Part shown: positions 1-8,788 of the stretch, one piece after another
How the letters are laid out: every line of letters starts with the position of its first letter
Numbering within the stretch: the stretch's first letter is position 1
NCBI GenBank assembly: GCA_947488435.1
Contig: CANKZG010000001.1
Location: forward strand, 670,308 to 734,307
DNA from: an uncultured Flavobacteriaceae bacterium
GTDB taxonomy: Bacteria; Bacteroidota; Bacteroidia; Flavobacteriales; Flavobacteriaceae
Reading direction: 5' to 3'
Length of the DNA: 64,000 bases
Notes under the pieces: generated by a model
What the model was told of the DNA's origin: nothing
Databases searched by the model: none
The model's input: only the letters and a program-made list of their open reading frames with translations
Position numbers and translations under genes: made by a program

Positions 1-702
1 GAACTATCCAAAAAACAATATGAAATTATTAAACTTCAAACCGAACAGGACAAGGCACTTCGAAGCACTTCTCTTGCCGGTTTAGATACTGATTTAGATC
101 GTATGCAAAAAACACTTTCTATGGTATACGAACGATTGGATCATTTAAATGTGCGAGCTCCTGCCGATGGACAGCTAGGTTTTTTAGATGCAGAAATTGG
201 ACAAAACATTGCACAAGGACAGCGAATTGGGCAAGTAAATGTACTTACCGATTATAAAATTGAAGCCACCATAGATGAGCATTACATAGATCGTGTAAAA
301 CGTGATTTGATCGCTTCTTTTGAGCGAAATGGAACTTCCTTCCCACTACGCGTGCGAAAAGTATATCCCGAAGTTCGAAATGGAAAATTCCAAGTTGATC
401 TAGTATTTACAGATCAAAAACCAGAAACCATTCGTAGCGGTCAAAGCTATAACATTCGATTGCAGTTAGGTGCTTCAAATGATGCTTTACTGTTACCCAA
501 AGGTGGTTTCTTTAACAGTACTGGTGGTCAATGGATTTTTGTTGTAGATCCTTCTGGTTCATCTGCTGTGCGAAGACCCATTAGAATTGGAAAACAAAAT
601 ACAAGATATTTTGAGGTATTAGAAGGATTGCAAGATGGAGAACAGGTAATTACCTCAGGCTATGATAATTTCGGAGATGCAGAGCGCATTGTATTAAAAT
701 AA
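1..702 (+). CDS. MacA/HlyD-like periplasmic adaptor subunit (5' truncated)
   Basis: The reading frame is open from base 1, so the gene starts upstream of the window and only about the last 233 residues are present. The fragment shows the end of a coiled-coil hairpin (heptad-like KLQTEQDKAL region), then a lipoyl/barrel-sandwich half (LNVRAPADGQLG, IGQNIAQGQRIGQV), a beta-barrel domain and a membrane-proximal C-terminal domain (VLEGLQDGEQVITSGYDNF). This order is typical of membrane fusion proteins that link an inner-membrane transporter to a TolC-like outer-membrane channel. It lies 36 nt before an ABC ATPase and the permease array, so it probably serves MacB-type transport. An RND adaptor would look similar, but the neighbours favour an ABC role. 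The signal peptide cannot be seen. Confidence 0.88.
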   Translation, partial: ELSKKQYEIIKLQTEQDKALRSTSLAGLDTDLDRMQKTLSMVYERLDHLNVRAPADGQLGFLDAEIGQNIAQGQRIGQVNVLTDYKIEATIDEHYIDRVKRDLIASFERNGTSFPLRVRKVYPEVRNGKFQVDLVFTDQKPETIRSGQSYNIRLQLGASNDALLLPKGGFFNSTGGQWIFVVDPSGSSAVRRPIRIGKQNTRYFEVLEGLQDGEQVITSGYDNFGDAERIVLK

Positions 703-738
703 AATGATTAAAAACAATAAAACTGAAATACCAATAAA

Positions 739-1434
739 ATGATAACAATACAAAATTTAAAAAAGAGCTTTAGAACCGAAGAGGTAGAAACTTTAGCGCT
801 CAACAGCGTAAACCTCAAGGTAGAAGACGGAGAGTTCGTTGCCATTATGGGGCCTTCCGGTTGTGGAAAATCTACCTTGCTTAACATTATTGGAATGCTT
901 GACAATCCGACCGAAGGAAACTACAATTTTGCTGGAAATGAAGTTAGTGGCCTTAAGGAAAGTCAACGAACACAACTGCGGAAGGGAAATTTAGGGTTCG
1001 TCTTTCAAAGTTTTAACTTAATTGATGAGCTTACCGTTTTTGAAAACGTTGAGCTACCTCTTATTTATCTTAAAATGAATAAGAGCGAACGCAAACAAAA
1101 GGTTAGAGCTGTATTGGAGCGAATGAAGATTGCGCATCGCGAAAAGCACTTTCCACAACAGTTATCTGGAGGGCAGCAGCAGCGGGTTGCTATATCAAGA
1201 GCTGTAGTAACCAACCCAAAACTAATTCTTGCCGATGAACCCACAGGGAACTTAGATTCCAAAAATGGGATCGAGGTTATGAATCTGTTAACCGAGTTAA
1301 ATCAGGAAGGAACTACCATTGTAATGGTAACGCATTCTGATCGAGATTCGCACTATGCACATAGAGTCATCAACTTATTTGACGGACAAATTGTTACTGA
1401 AAGTCAAAACAGAGCCATAGGAGCGATGGTATAA
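739..1434 (+). CDS. MacB/LolD-type ABC transporter ATP-binding protein (ATPase 1)
   Basis: This 231-residue cytoplasmic ATPase energises FtsX-type permeases. Visible motifs are Walker A GPSGCGKST (residues 38-46), a Q-loop FVFQ (Q90), the signature LSGGQQQR (142-149), Walker B LILADE (162-167), the D-loop GNLDSK and the H-loop histidine H199. The extension FQSFNLIDELTVFENVELPL is typical of the LolD/MacB/FtsE group. All catalytic residues are intact, which contrasts with the second ATPase at the far end of the array. It lies between the adaptor gene and the first permease, the usual MacA-MacB order with the ATPase and permease as separate chains. The substrate is not visible in the sequence. 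Confidence 0.95.
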   Translation: MITIQNLKKSFRTEEVETLALNSVNLKVEDGEFVAIMGPSGCGKSTLLNIIGMLDNPTEGNYNFAGNEVSGLKESQRTQLRKGNLGFVFQSFNLIDELTVFENVELPLIYLKMNKSERKQKVRAVLERMKIAHREKHFPQQLSGGQQQRVAISRAVVTNPKLILADEPTGNLDSKNGIEVMNLLTELNQEGTTIVMVTHSDRDSHYAHRVINLFDGQIVTESQNRAIGAMV

Positions 1435-1472
1435 TATCAGGGGTTTATTCATCAATCAATCAAATCATCAAT

Positions 1473-1493
1473 TTCTGAGAATGGTTCTCAGAA
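1473..1493 (+). repeat. 9-bp perfect inverted repeat before P1
   Basis: TTCTGAGAA and TTCTCAGAA are exact reverse complements separated by TGG. The hairpin lies between the ATPase 1 stop and the chosen P1 start, and it covers an upstream in-frame ATG at 1481. No T-run follows, so it is not a terminator. It could tune expression of the ATPase relative to the permeases, by processing or by masking initiation at 1481. The function is inference. Confidence 0.55.
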
Positions 1494-1510
1494 CTAAAAT
1501 CAATCAAACT

Positions 1511-3871
1511 ATGCTTAGGAATTATCTCAAGATATCATTTCGGAATTTATGGAAAAATAAAGGATATAGCTTCCTAAATATCTTTGGTCTAGCCATTGGG
1601 ATCACTTGTGCAAGTTTGATTTTATTATGGGTAGAAGACGAAGTTAGTTTTGATCAAATTTTTCCCAAAAAAGATCTGGTATACTACGTGCCTACTAATC
1701 AAAATTACGAAGGCGAATGGCGAACTTTTTATTCAACCCCAGGCCCTCTGGCAAAGGTATTAAAGGATGAGATTCCTGAAATTGTAGGTTCCGCAATTAC
1801 GCATAGCACCAATTTATTATTTACTAATGGCGATAAGGGAATCAATCGAAGAGGGCGTTATACGGATGCAGATTTCCTTAAAATGTTTAGTCTTGAATTT
1901 GTGGAGGGATCTGCAGAAAATGCCTTTAGTAGACCTGAAGCAATTGTCTTAACACAAAAAACAGCCGCTGAATTGTTTGGAGAAAACACCAAAGTTCTAA
2001 ACAAGCCGATACGTGTAGATAATAAAGAAAATTATATCATTACTGGTGTCGTTAAAGATTTACCTCAGAATGTAACCTTTCGGTTTGAATGGCTCGTACC
2101 TTTTGAACGTTTTGCAGAACAGGAAGGCATGGAATGGTTAGCTGGATTTGGAAATAATTTTGCAGATACTTTTGTTGAATTGGCTCCTGGCGTTGACTTT
2201 AATGCCGTTGATGCTAAGGTGCGTGAAATGCTGCCTTCCAAAACAGAAGATGCGGATACCTATGCTTTTTTACATGCCATGGAAGATTGGCACTTGCGAT
2301 CTAGTTTTAAAAACGGGAAAAAGGCTGGGGGACGCATTGGTTATGTGCATCTATTCGCAATAATTGCATTGGTTATACTACTTATTGCATGTATTAATTT
2401 TATGAATCTAGCCACCGCACGGAGTGAAAAAAGAGCTAATGAAGTAGGCGTTCGAAAAGTGCTGGGATCCGGGAAAAAAAGCTTGATTTCTCAATTTATT
2501 GCAGAAGCATTAATTACGGCCACTTTTGCAACAATCTTAAGTATTTTACTATTGGTTGTTCTAATTCCACAGTTCAATATTCTTATTGAAAAACAACTGG
2601 AACTTCGTCTTTTGGATGCAACGCATAGCATTACACTTCTAGGCATAACGCTAATTTGTGGTCTTTTAGCTGGATGGTATCCCGCTTTCTATCTATCATC
2701 CTTTAAACCGGTTGAGGTACTTAAAGGGGTACGTGCTAAAATTGGAGGTGCTGCTATTATACGAAAAGGATTAGTAGTAGCGCAATTTACAGTTTCTATA
2801 GTTTTTATTATCAGTACCATCATAGTATACCAGCAACTACAGCATATAAAGAGTCGTGACTTGGGCTATGACAAAGAAAATCTTATCAAAATGCCAGTAA
2901 ATGGCTCTATGATCGAGAACTTTCTCCCAATTAAGCAAGATATGATTGCCTCGGGCATGATTGAAAATGTAGCACTTACCAATAGTAATATTTTATCTGA
3001 TGGGAATAATGGCTCTGGTTTAGAATGGCAGGGTGGCACAGATACCGAAGATGTACTCATCTCTTTTAGATTTATCACTCCAAATTTTTTCGAAACCACA
3101 GGAATGAAAACTATTGAAGGTCGTGGTTTTAGTCAAGATGCCCGTAAAGACACTACCAACGTCTTAATAAGTGAATCTTTTGCAAAACTGATGGGCGATG
3201 GGAGTCCTCTTGGGAAGAATGTTCTTCGGTATGGGGAAACCTTTACCGTAATAGGGGTGGTAAACGATTTCGTATATGGAGATCTGTATGGTACAAGTGA
3301 TCCCGTGATGTACTTCAACAATCCTGATAATGCGTTCAACATGTATGTAAAAACTAAAGCTGGTTTTGCATTCGATAAAACGTTGATCGCCATGGAGGGT
3401 GTAATGAAAAAACATAACCCAGCTTTTCCTTTTGAATATGAATTTGTGGACGAAGCATTTAATGCAAAATTTAAGGGGGAAAGATTAATTGGAAACCTTT
3501 TTCAAATTTTTGCTTTACTGGCAATAATTATTTCTTGCTTGGGGTTATTTGGCCTCTCCGCATACACTGCCGAACAACGTCGTAAAGAAATAGGGGTGCG
3601 TAAAGTTCTGGGATCTAGTGTTTCAAATATTGTACAATTATTATCAAAAGATTTTATGCGGCTAGTGTTAATTGCAATTGCTATAGCCGGACCATTGGCT
3701 TGGTGGGCAATGCAAAACTGGCTAGAGAGTTTTGCGTATCGTATTGAAATTAACCCTTGGGTTTTTGCCGCCGCAGGATTTGTTGCCATATGTATTGCAC
3801 TAGTAACCGTAAGTTTTCAGGCGATCAAAGCAGCGATTGCCAACCCTGTTAAAAGTTTACGAACGGAATAA
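1511..3871 (+). CDS. MacB/FtsX-type ABC permease P1
   Basis: This is a 786-residue inner-membrane permease made of two FtsX halves. A first TM helix (about 19-41) is followed by a periplasmic MacB-like domain (about 45-275), TM2-4 (about 280-396), TM5 (about 419-441), a second periplasmic domain (about 450-655) and TM6-8 (about 664-770). Two cytoplasmic segments, ARSEKRANEVGVRKVLG (302-318) and EQRRKEIGVRKVLG, match the coupling helices that dock on the ATPase. An ATG at 1481 is in frame, but 1511 gives the family N-terminus MLRNYLKISFRNL and leaves the hairpin at 1473-1493 untranslated. The block EDWHLRSSFKNG before a GGRI motif groups P1 with P2 and P11. The end KSLRTE matches most of the array. 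Whether it exports a compound or works by mechanotransmission is unknown. Confidence 0.93.
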   Translation: MLRNYLKISFRNLWKNKGYSFLNIFGLAIGITCASLILLWVEDEVSFDQIFPKKDLVYYVPTNQNYEGEWRTFYSTPGPLAKVLKDEIPEIVGSAITHSTNLLFTNGDKGINRRGRYTDADFLKMFSLEFVEGSAENAFSRPEAIVLTQKTAAELFGENTKVLNKPIRVDNKENYIITGVVKDLPQNVTFRFEWLVPFERFAEQEGMEWLAGFGNNFADTFVELAPGVDFNAVDAKVREMLPSKTEDADTYAFLHAMEDWHLRSSFKNGKKAGGRIGYVHLFAIIALVILLIACINFMNLATARSEKRANEVGVRKVLGSGKKSLISQFIAEALITATFATILSILLLVVLIPQFNILIEKQLELRLLDATHSITLLGITLICGLLAGWYPAFYLSSFKPVEVLKGVRAKIGGAAIIRKGLVVAQFTVSIVFIISTIIVYQQLQHIKSRDLGYDKENLIKMPVNGSMIENFLPIKQDMIASGMIENVALTNSNILSDGNNGSGLEWQGGTDTEDVLISFRFITPNFFETTGMKTIEGRGFSQDARKDTTNVLISESFAKLMGDGSPLGKNVLRYGETFTVIGVVNDFVYGDLYGTSDPVMYFNNPDNAFNMYVKTKAGFAFDKTLIAMEGVMKKHNPAFPFEYEFVDEAFNAKFKGERLIGNLFQIFALLAIIISCLGLFGLSAYTAEQRRKEIGVRKVLGSSVSNIVQLLSKDFMRLVLIAIAIAGPLAWWAMQNWLESFAYRIEINPWVFAAAGFVAICIALVTVSFQAIKAAIANPVKSLRTE

Positions 3872-3898
3872 ATCATCATCAATCTATCTAATAAGATA

Positions 3899-3912
3899 AC
3901 GAACAGAATAAA
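3899..3912 (+). repeat. Relict copy of the permease 3' end
   Basis: Bases 3899-3912 repeat bases 3859-3872, the last codons and stop of P1, with one mismatch in 14. They sit in the P1-P2 spacer and would read R-T-E-stop if attached to an open frame. The likely explanation is a scar from unequal recombination or deletion between tandem paralogues, but 14 bases is short enough that chance cannot be excluded. Confidence 0.4.
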
Positions 3913-3921
3913 AAAGAAGTC

Positions 3922-6321
3922 ATGCTTAAAAACTATTTCAAAATAGCCTGGAGAAACCTCCTCAAGAACAAAGTTTATTCTAGTATTAATATCGGAGGTC
4001 TCGCACTTGGAATTGCGGTAACACTTATCATTTCCCTTTGGATACAAGACGAGCTTACTCATAATGACTATTACCAAAGCAAGGCTACAATCGCACAAAT
4101 TTATCAATCACAAACCTTTAACAATCAAACCAGCACCGGACCTGCTATTCCAAGACCCTTAGAAAAAGCTTTGCGCGATGGGTATATGGACAATTTTAAG
4201 CATCTGGTAATGTCTTCTTGGAACAATTCACAGTATCTTAATTATAAGGAAATCAGCATTTCCAAATCGGGTAATTTTATGCAAGCTGAGGCACCCGAAT
4301 TATTAGACTTAAAAATTTTAAAAGGAGAAAAAGATGGCCTTCGGGAAATCAATTCTATCATGCTTTCAGAATCAATCGCCGAGGCTTTGTTCGGTTCGGA
4401 AGAGCCTATTGGTAAAATCATAAAAGTCAATAGTGAATTTGATATGATGGTAACCGCTGTTTACGAAGATATTCCCTTTAATAATTCTTTTAATGATTTG
4501 GAATTTATTATGCCGTGGGAAAAATATATTACCACGCGAGAATGGGTGCAAAATGCCATAGATAGTTGGGGAAACAATTCGTTTCAGATGTTTGTTCAGA
4601 TTCCAGATAACACTACTATGGAAAGAGTTACTGAAACGGTAAGAAATGTAAAAAAAGATTTAAACGAGGACACTGCAGAGTTTAATCCGCAGTTGTTTCT
4701 TTTTCCAATGGAGGATTGGTATTTACGTTCCAATTTCGAGAATGGGCAGCAGGTTGGAGGACGTATAAAATATGTTTGGCTTTTTGCAGTTATTGGGATT
4801 TTTGTATTGCTTTTAGCTTGTATTAATTTTATGAATTTAAGTACTGCCCGATCAGAGAAAAGATCGAAGGAAGTGGGTATCAGAAAATCTATTGGGTCTC
4901 AGAGAAGACAGTTAATCAATCAATTTCTTAGCGAATCATTCTTAGTAGTTTTGTTTGCTTTTGTAATTGCAGTTGTAATCGTATTATTATCGTTATCTGG
5001 CTTTAATGATCTGGCTAGAAAAGAGATTGCATTCCCTTGGAGCAGTATCTCTTTTTGGGGTATTTCTTTAGGGCTTATTCTTTTTACCGCGCTTCTAGCT
5101 GGTAGTTATCCCGCCTTGTACCTCTCCTCCTTTAGACCAGTAGATGTCTTGAAAGGGACTTTTAAGGCAGGAAAGTACGCCGGTACCCCGAGAAAAATTC
5201 TAGTAGTGGTACAGTTTACGGTTTCTGTAGCTTTTATCATTGGAACTGTAGTGGTTATGCAACAAATAAATCATGCGAAAAATCGCCCTGTAGGATATAA
5301 TAAAGAAGGTCTGATACAAATACCAACCTTTAGTGATGATTTTACGGGAAAATACGAGTTGATGCGCAGCGAATTTATAGGTTCAAATGCAGTTGTTGAA
5401 ATGTCTACATCAAGCAGTCCAACTACAGAAGTTTGGTCTAACCGCGGAGGGTATTCATGGGAAGGAAAACCGGAAGGTTTTCAGGAAGATTTTGCCTGGA
5501 CCACCGTTTCTCCCGAGTATGCTAAATCCTTGGGTTTAAAAATAATAGCAGGAAGAGATTTTTCACGTGAATTTGCTTCGGATTCTAGTGCGGTACTTAT
5601 CAACGAAACAGCACTGAAATACATGGGGCTTACGAACCCTATTGGAACACTAATAAAAGATGATAGTGAAGAAGATCCTGATCCTCCGCTTAAAATTATT
5701 GGAGTTGTACAAGATATGATTGTGCAATCACCTTATGAACCTATTAAACAAGGGGTTTATGAATTCGATAAATATGGTTTGGGTAGTTATTACAACCTAA
5801 GATTAAATCCAAAACAAAGTGTTGGTCAAAATCTGGCTATTGTGGAGCGTGTTTTTAAGGATCATTTTCCAAGTATTCCATTTCAATATGATTTCGTTGA
5901 CGAACAATACGGAGCCAAATTTGCCTCAGAAGAACGCGTAGGTAATTTATCTGGGATATTCACGGCTCTCGCTATTTTAATAAGTTGTTTGGGGTTATTT
6001 GGATTAACTTCTTTCGTTGCGGAGCAGCGTACCAAAGAAATTGGAGTTCGTAAGGTATTAGGTGCTTCTGTATTTAACGTTTGGAATATGCTTTCTAAAG
6101 ATTTTTTGAAGTTGATCACCATCTCCTGCTTTATAGCTGTTCCCATTGCCTATTACGTCATGAACGGTTGGTTGCAAGACTATCCCTATCACATTATCAT
6201 CTCATGGTGGGTTTTCGCCTTAGCAATGTTGGGTGCAATGGGTGTTACCGCTATTACCGTAAGTTTTCAGGCCATAAAAGCAGCAAGAGCCAATCCAATT
6301 AAAAGTCTTAGAACAGAATAA
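3922..6321 (+). CDS. MacB/FtsX-type ABC permease P2
   Basis: This 799-residue two-half FtsX permease follows P1 after 50 nt. Its coupling segments are STARSEKRSKEVGIRKSIGS (about 308-326) and EQRTKEIGVRKVLGASV near residue 700. Its nearest relative in the window is P11, nine permeases away, not a neighbour. The two share AKNRP.GYNKEG after TM5, the variant D-M-x3-S-P-Y where most copies read D-F-H-F-x-S-L-H, and F-x2-W-x-MLSKDFL after the second coupling segment. The first periplasmic domain lacks the usual SYD-type start and reads IQDELTHND. It is intact and probably membrane-inserted. It may bind a ligand related to that of P11; this is inference. Confidence 0.93.
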   Translation: MLKNYFKIAWRNLLKNKVYSSINIGGLALGIAVTLIISLWIQDELTHNDYYQSKATIAQIYQSQTFNNQTSTGPAIPRPLEKALRDGYMDNFKHLVMSSWNNSQYLNYKEISISKSGNFMQAEAPELLDLKILKGEKDGLREINSIMLSESIAEALFGSEEPIGKIIKVNSEFDMMVTAVYEDIPFNNSFNDLEFIMPWEKYITTREWVQNAIDSWGNNSFQMFVQIPDNTTMERVTETVRNVKKDLNEDTAEFNPQLFLFPMEDWYLRSNFENGQQVGGRIKYVWLFAVIGIFVLLLACINFMNLSTARSEKRSKEVGIRKSIGSQRRQLINQFLSESFLVVLFAFVIAVVIVLLSLSGFNDLARKEIAFPWSSISFWGISLGLILFTALLAGSYPALYLSSFRPVDVLKGTFKAGKYAGTPRKILVVVQFTVSVAFIIGTVVVMQQINHAKNRPVGYNKEGLIQIPTFSDDFTGKYELMRSEFIGSNAVVEMSTSSSPTTEVWSNRGGYSWEGKPEGFQEDFAWTTVSPEYAKSLGLKIIAGRDFSREFASDSSAVLINETALKYMGLTNPIGTLIKDDSEEDPDPPLKIIGVVQDMIVQSPYEPIKQGVYEFDKYGLGSYYNLRLNPKQSVGQNLAIVERVFKDHFPSIPFQYDFVDEQYGAKFASEERVGNLSGIFTALAILISCLGLFGLTSFVAEQRTKEIGVRKVLGASVFNVWNMLSKDFLKLITISCFIAVPIAYYVMNGWLQDYPYHIIISWWVFALAMLGAMGVTAITVSFQAIKAARANPIKSLRTE

Positions 6322-6344
6322 GTATTCATAAAAAGTAAATCACA

Positions 6345-8756
6345 ATGTTAAAAAGTTATATACAAATTGCGTGGAGAAATTTGTGGAAGGATAAAACCTT
6401 TACAACGATCAATATTGTGGGACTATCCGTGGCTTTTTTAGTTGCTATTCTGGTATCTATGGCTGGCTTTTTTGAGTTATCCTTTGAAAATCCGCATCAC
6501 AATAAGGATAGTGTTTTTCAGGTCTATACTATTAATCAAACTGCTAATGGCCCAGTAGCGGGCACTAGCAAGTCTACCCCTTTTGCCGAAGCTTTGCAAC
6601 AAGAAGTACCTGGAGTAGCAAAAAAGACCAGAATATATGAAGATAGTGGTACTATAGTCTTATCGGGAGACAAGGAAATTATGCTTGATGCAATATGGGT
6701 AGATGCCGATTTCTTTTCGATGTTTACTTTTCCATTGTTTAAAGGAGAAAAAGGCAAAGAATTAGCCGATCTTTCCTCTGTTGTATTGACAGAAGATGCT
6801 GCACAAAAATTGTTTGGAAGAACAGATGTACTTAATGAAGTTATAACAATACTAATTGATGGTGTGGAAAAACCTTTTTCCATAGGTGCCATCACACGAA
6901 ACCCACCCCGAAATACTTCAATGGGGTTTGAAATGGCAATCCGCTTTGAGAATAATCCGGAATATGCACAAACCCTTACCCGGTGGAATGCGCAATATCA
7001 TGAGGTATATGTGCAATTAGATCCGAACATAAAGGTTGCTGAATTTGAAAAAAACACACATTCTTTTACGAATTTACATTATGAAGAAGTTATTGAAAAC
7101 AACAAACGCGATGGAGCCGTAGCTAGTTCCAATGGCTCTTTTATGGAAATAAAGTTATTACCATTAAAAGATATTCGTTTTACGAGTTTTAAACAAGGTT
7201 ATGCTAGGGTTGACAGAAGCATGCCTTATTTGCTATTGGGGGTTGCACTATTAATTCTATTCATAGCCTGTGTTAATTTTATTAATATGAGCATTGCCAA
7301 AAGTGTTCATCGACTTAAAGAAATTGGTGTACGAAAAACGTTGGGGGCTAAAGTAAAGCAGTTGTTCTTTCAATTTTGGGGAGAAAGCCTGTTAATTTTT
7401 CTTTCTGCATCTGGAATCGGTATACTGCTGAGTATTTTATTACTAGATAATTTTAAATCCCTTTTTAGAACACAAATGACATTAGAGGTCCTAACAAACC
7501 CAATAATTATTAGCGGCTTTACAGTAGCAGTACTATTAATTACTCTCGTTGTTGGAGGGTATCCTGCGCTTCTTTGGAGTCGATTAGGAGCGATACAATC
7601 GTTAAAGGGAAAGTTAGAGATTAATGGTAAAAACCGCTTGCGAAATGGTCTAATAATTTTACAATTTAGTATTGCAATTTTATTAATTACAGGAACCTTG
7701 GTCCTGCAAGAGCAAATTAATTTCATGCGAAACAAAGACTTGGGTTTTGAGAAAGAACAGATAATTTCTTTCCCCTTGAACGGCAAAAAGGACAGTTACG
7801 TGGTTTTAAATCTATTAAAACAGGAACTTGCAGGGAATCCTGATATTTTGAGCGTTTCTGCTGCCGATAATAACTTAGGTCGAGGTAGGGATGGAAGTCG
7901 ATATTCCAGTGCAGTTGGGTTTGATCATAAAGGAAAAACCATTATCACCAATTTCTTAGTGGTAGATTATGAGTATGTGGAAACTTTGGACCTGAAAATG
8001 GTCTTGGGAAGAAGTTTCAATAAGCCTGGAGATAGTTTGGGAGTGCTTATTAACGAAACCATGGCCAGACAATTGGAAGAGGAAGAGCTCTTATCTGTTA
8101 GTTTAGATATTGAGAGAGACATTCCTTCTCCGATTCTTGGTGTTGTTAAGGACTACAATTTTGAAGGTTTGGATAAAGCTATTGGACCCATTACTTTTTA
8201 CATGAGTCAGGATTTAGCGCTCCGATATGCTTATGTAAAGGTAGCACCAACTAATATGGCCAATACTTTCGAAACAGTAGCAGCAGCGTGGAGAAAATTA
8301 GAGCCAAATGCCGAATTTATGGGGTCGTTTCTTGATGAAAATATAGATCGCACTTTCAGAAGAGAAAAATCTATGGCAGGGCTTATAACGGCAGGTTCTA
8401 TAATAGCTATCGTTTTAAGTTGCATAGGACTTTTTGCTATGTCGACACTCATTGTACTGCAGCGCACTAAAGAAATAGGCATTAGAAAAGTTATAGGTGC
8501 AAGTGTCACCTCAATTACCTATATCCTTACTAAAGATTTTCTGAAGTTAGTACTCATCGCGTTTTTAATTGCGTCACCTATTGCGTGGTGGTTTTTAAAG
8601 GAGTGGCTAAAGAATTATGCATATAAAATAGAGCTAAGCTGGTGGTTTTTTGCGGCATCCGGAATACTCGCCATAATTATCGCTTTTGCAACTGTGGGCA
8701 CAAGAACAATAAAAGCTGCAAGAACGAATCCCGTAAAGAGTTTACGAACAGAATAA
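6345..8756 (+). CDS. MacB/FtsX-type ABC permease P3
   Basis: This 803-residue permease starts 24 nt after P2. TM1 is unusual (GLSVAFLVAILVSMAGFF), and the periplasmic entry reads FELSFENPHH. Coupling segments are KSVHRLKEIGVRKTLGAKVK (about 325-345) and LQRTKEIGIRKVIGASV near 710. The first periplasmic domain carries IGAITRNPPRNTS where the family has VTGV-x-D-x-P-x-NS, so two usually conserved positions differ. The first 39 nt around its ATG are almost identical to those of P4 (38 of 39), although the rest of the proteins is strongly diverged. The C-terminus NPVKSLRTE is standard. No frameshift or truncation was seen. Confidence 0.93.
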   Translation: MLKSYIQIAWRNLWKDKTFTTINIVGLSVAFLVAILVSMAGFFELSFENPHHNKDSVFQVYTINQTANGPVAGTSKSTPFAEALQQEVPGVAKKTRIYEDSGTIVLSGDKEIMLDAIWVDADFFSMFTFPLFKGEKGKELADLSSVVLTEDAAQKLFGRTDVLNEVITILIDGVEKPFSIGAITRNPPRNTSMGFEMAIRFENNPEYAQTLTRWNAQYHEVYVQLDPNIKVAEFEKNTHSFTNLHYEEVIENNKRDGAVASSNGSFMEIKLLPLKDIRFTSFKQGYARVDRSMPYLLLGVALLILFIACVNFINMSIAKSVHRLKEIGVRKTLGAKVKQLFFQFWGESLLIFLSASGIGILLSILLLDNFKSLFRTQMTLEVLTNPIIISGFTVAVLLITLVVGGYPALLWSRLGAIQSLKGKLEINGKNRLRNGLIILQFSIAILLITGTLVLQEQINFMRNKDLGFEKEQIISFPLNGKKDSYVVLNLLKQELAGNPDILSVSAADNNLGRGRDGSRYSSAVGFDHKGKTIITNFLVVDYEYVETLDLKMVLGRSFNKPGDSLGVLINETMARQLEEEELLSVSLDIERDIPSPILGVVKDYNFEGLDKAIGPITFYMSQDLALRYAYVKVAPTNMANTFETVAAAWRKLEPNAEFMGSFLDENIDRTFRREKSMAGLITAGSIIAIVLSCIGLFAMSTLIVLQRTKEIGIRKVIGASVTSITYILTKDFLKLVLIAFLIASPIAWWFLKEWLKNYAYKIELSWWFFAASGILAIIIAFATVGTRTIKAARTNPVKSLRTE

Positions 8757-8757
8757 T

Positions 8758-8773
8758 CCTGATTTTAATCAGG
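8758..8773 (+). repeat. Short inverted repeat in the P3-P4 spacer
   Basis: CCTGAT, a TTTA loop and ATCAGG form a perfect 6-bp stem directly after the P3 stop codon. There is no following T-run, so termination is unlikely. It may stabilise the 3' end of a processed message or may be incidental. Confidence 0.35.
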
Positions 8774-8788
8774 CAAAAACAAATTACA

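Noticed and set aside
8642..8788. Upstream extension of P4 overlapping P3
   Set aside because: The additional 49 residues are out of family and are the P3 coding sequence read in another frame. The ATG at 8789 matches all paralogues.
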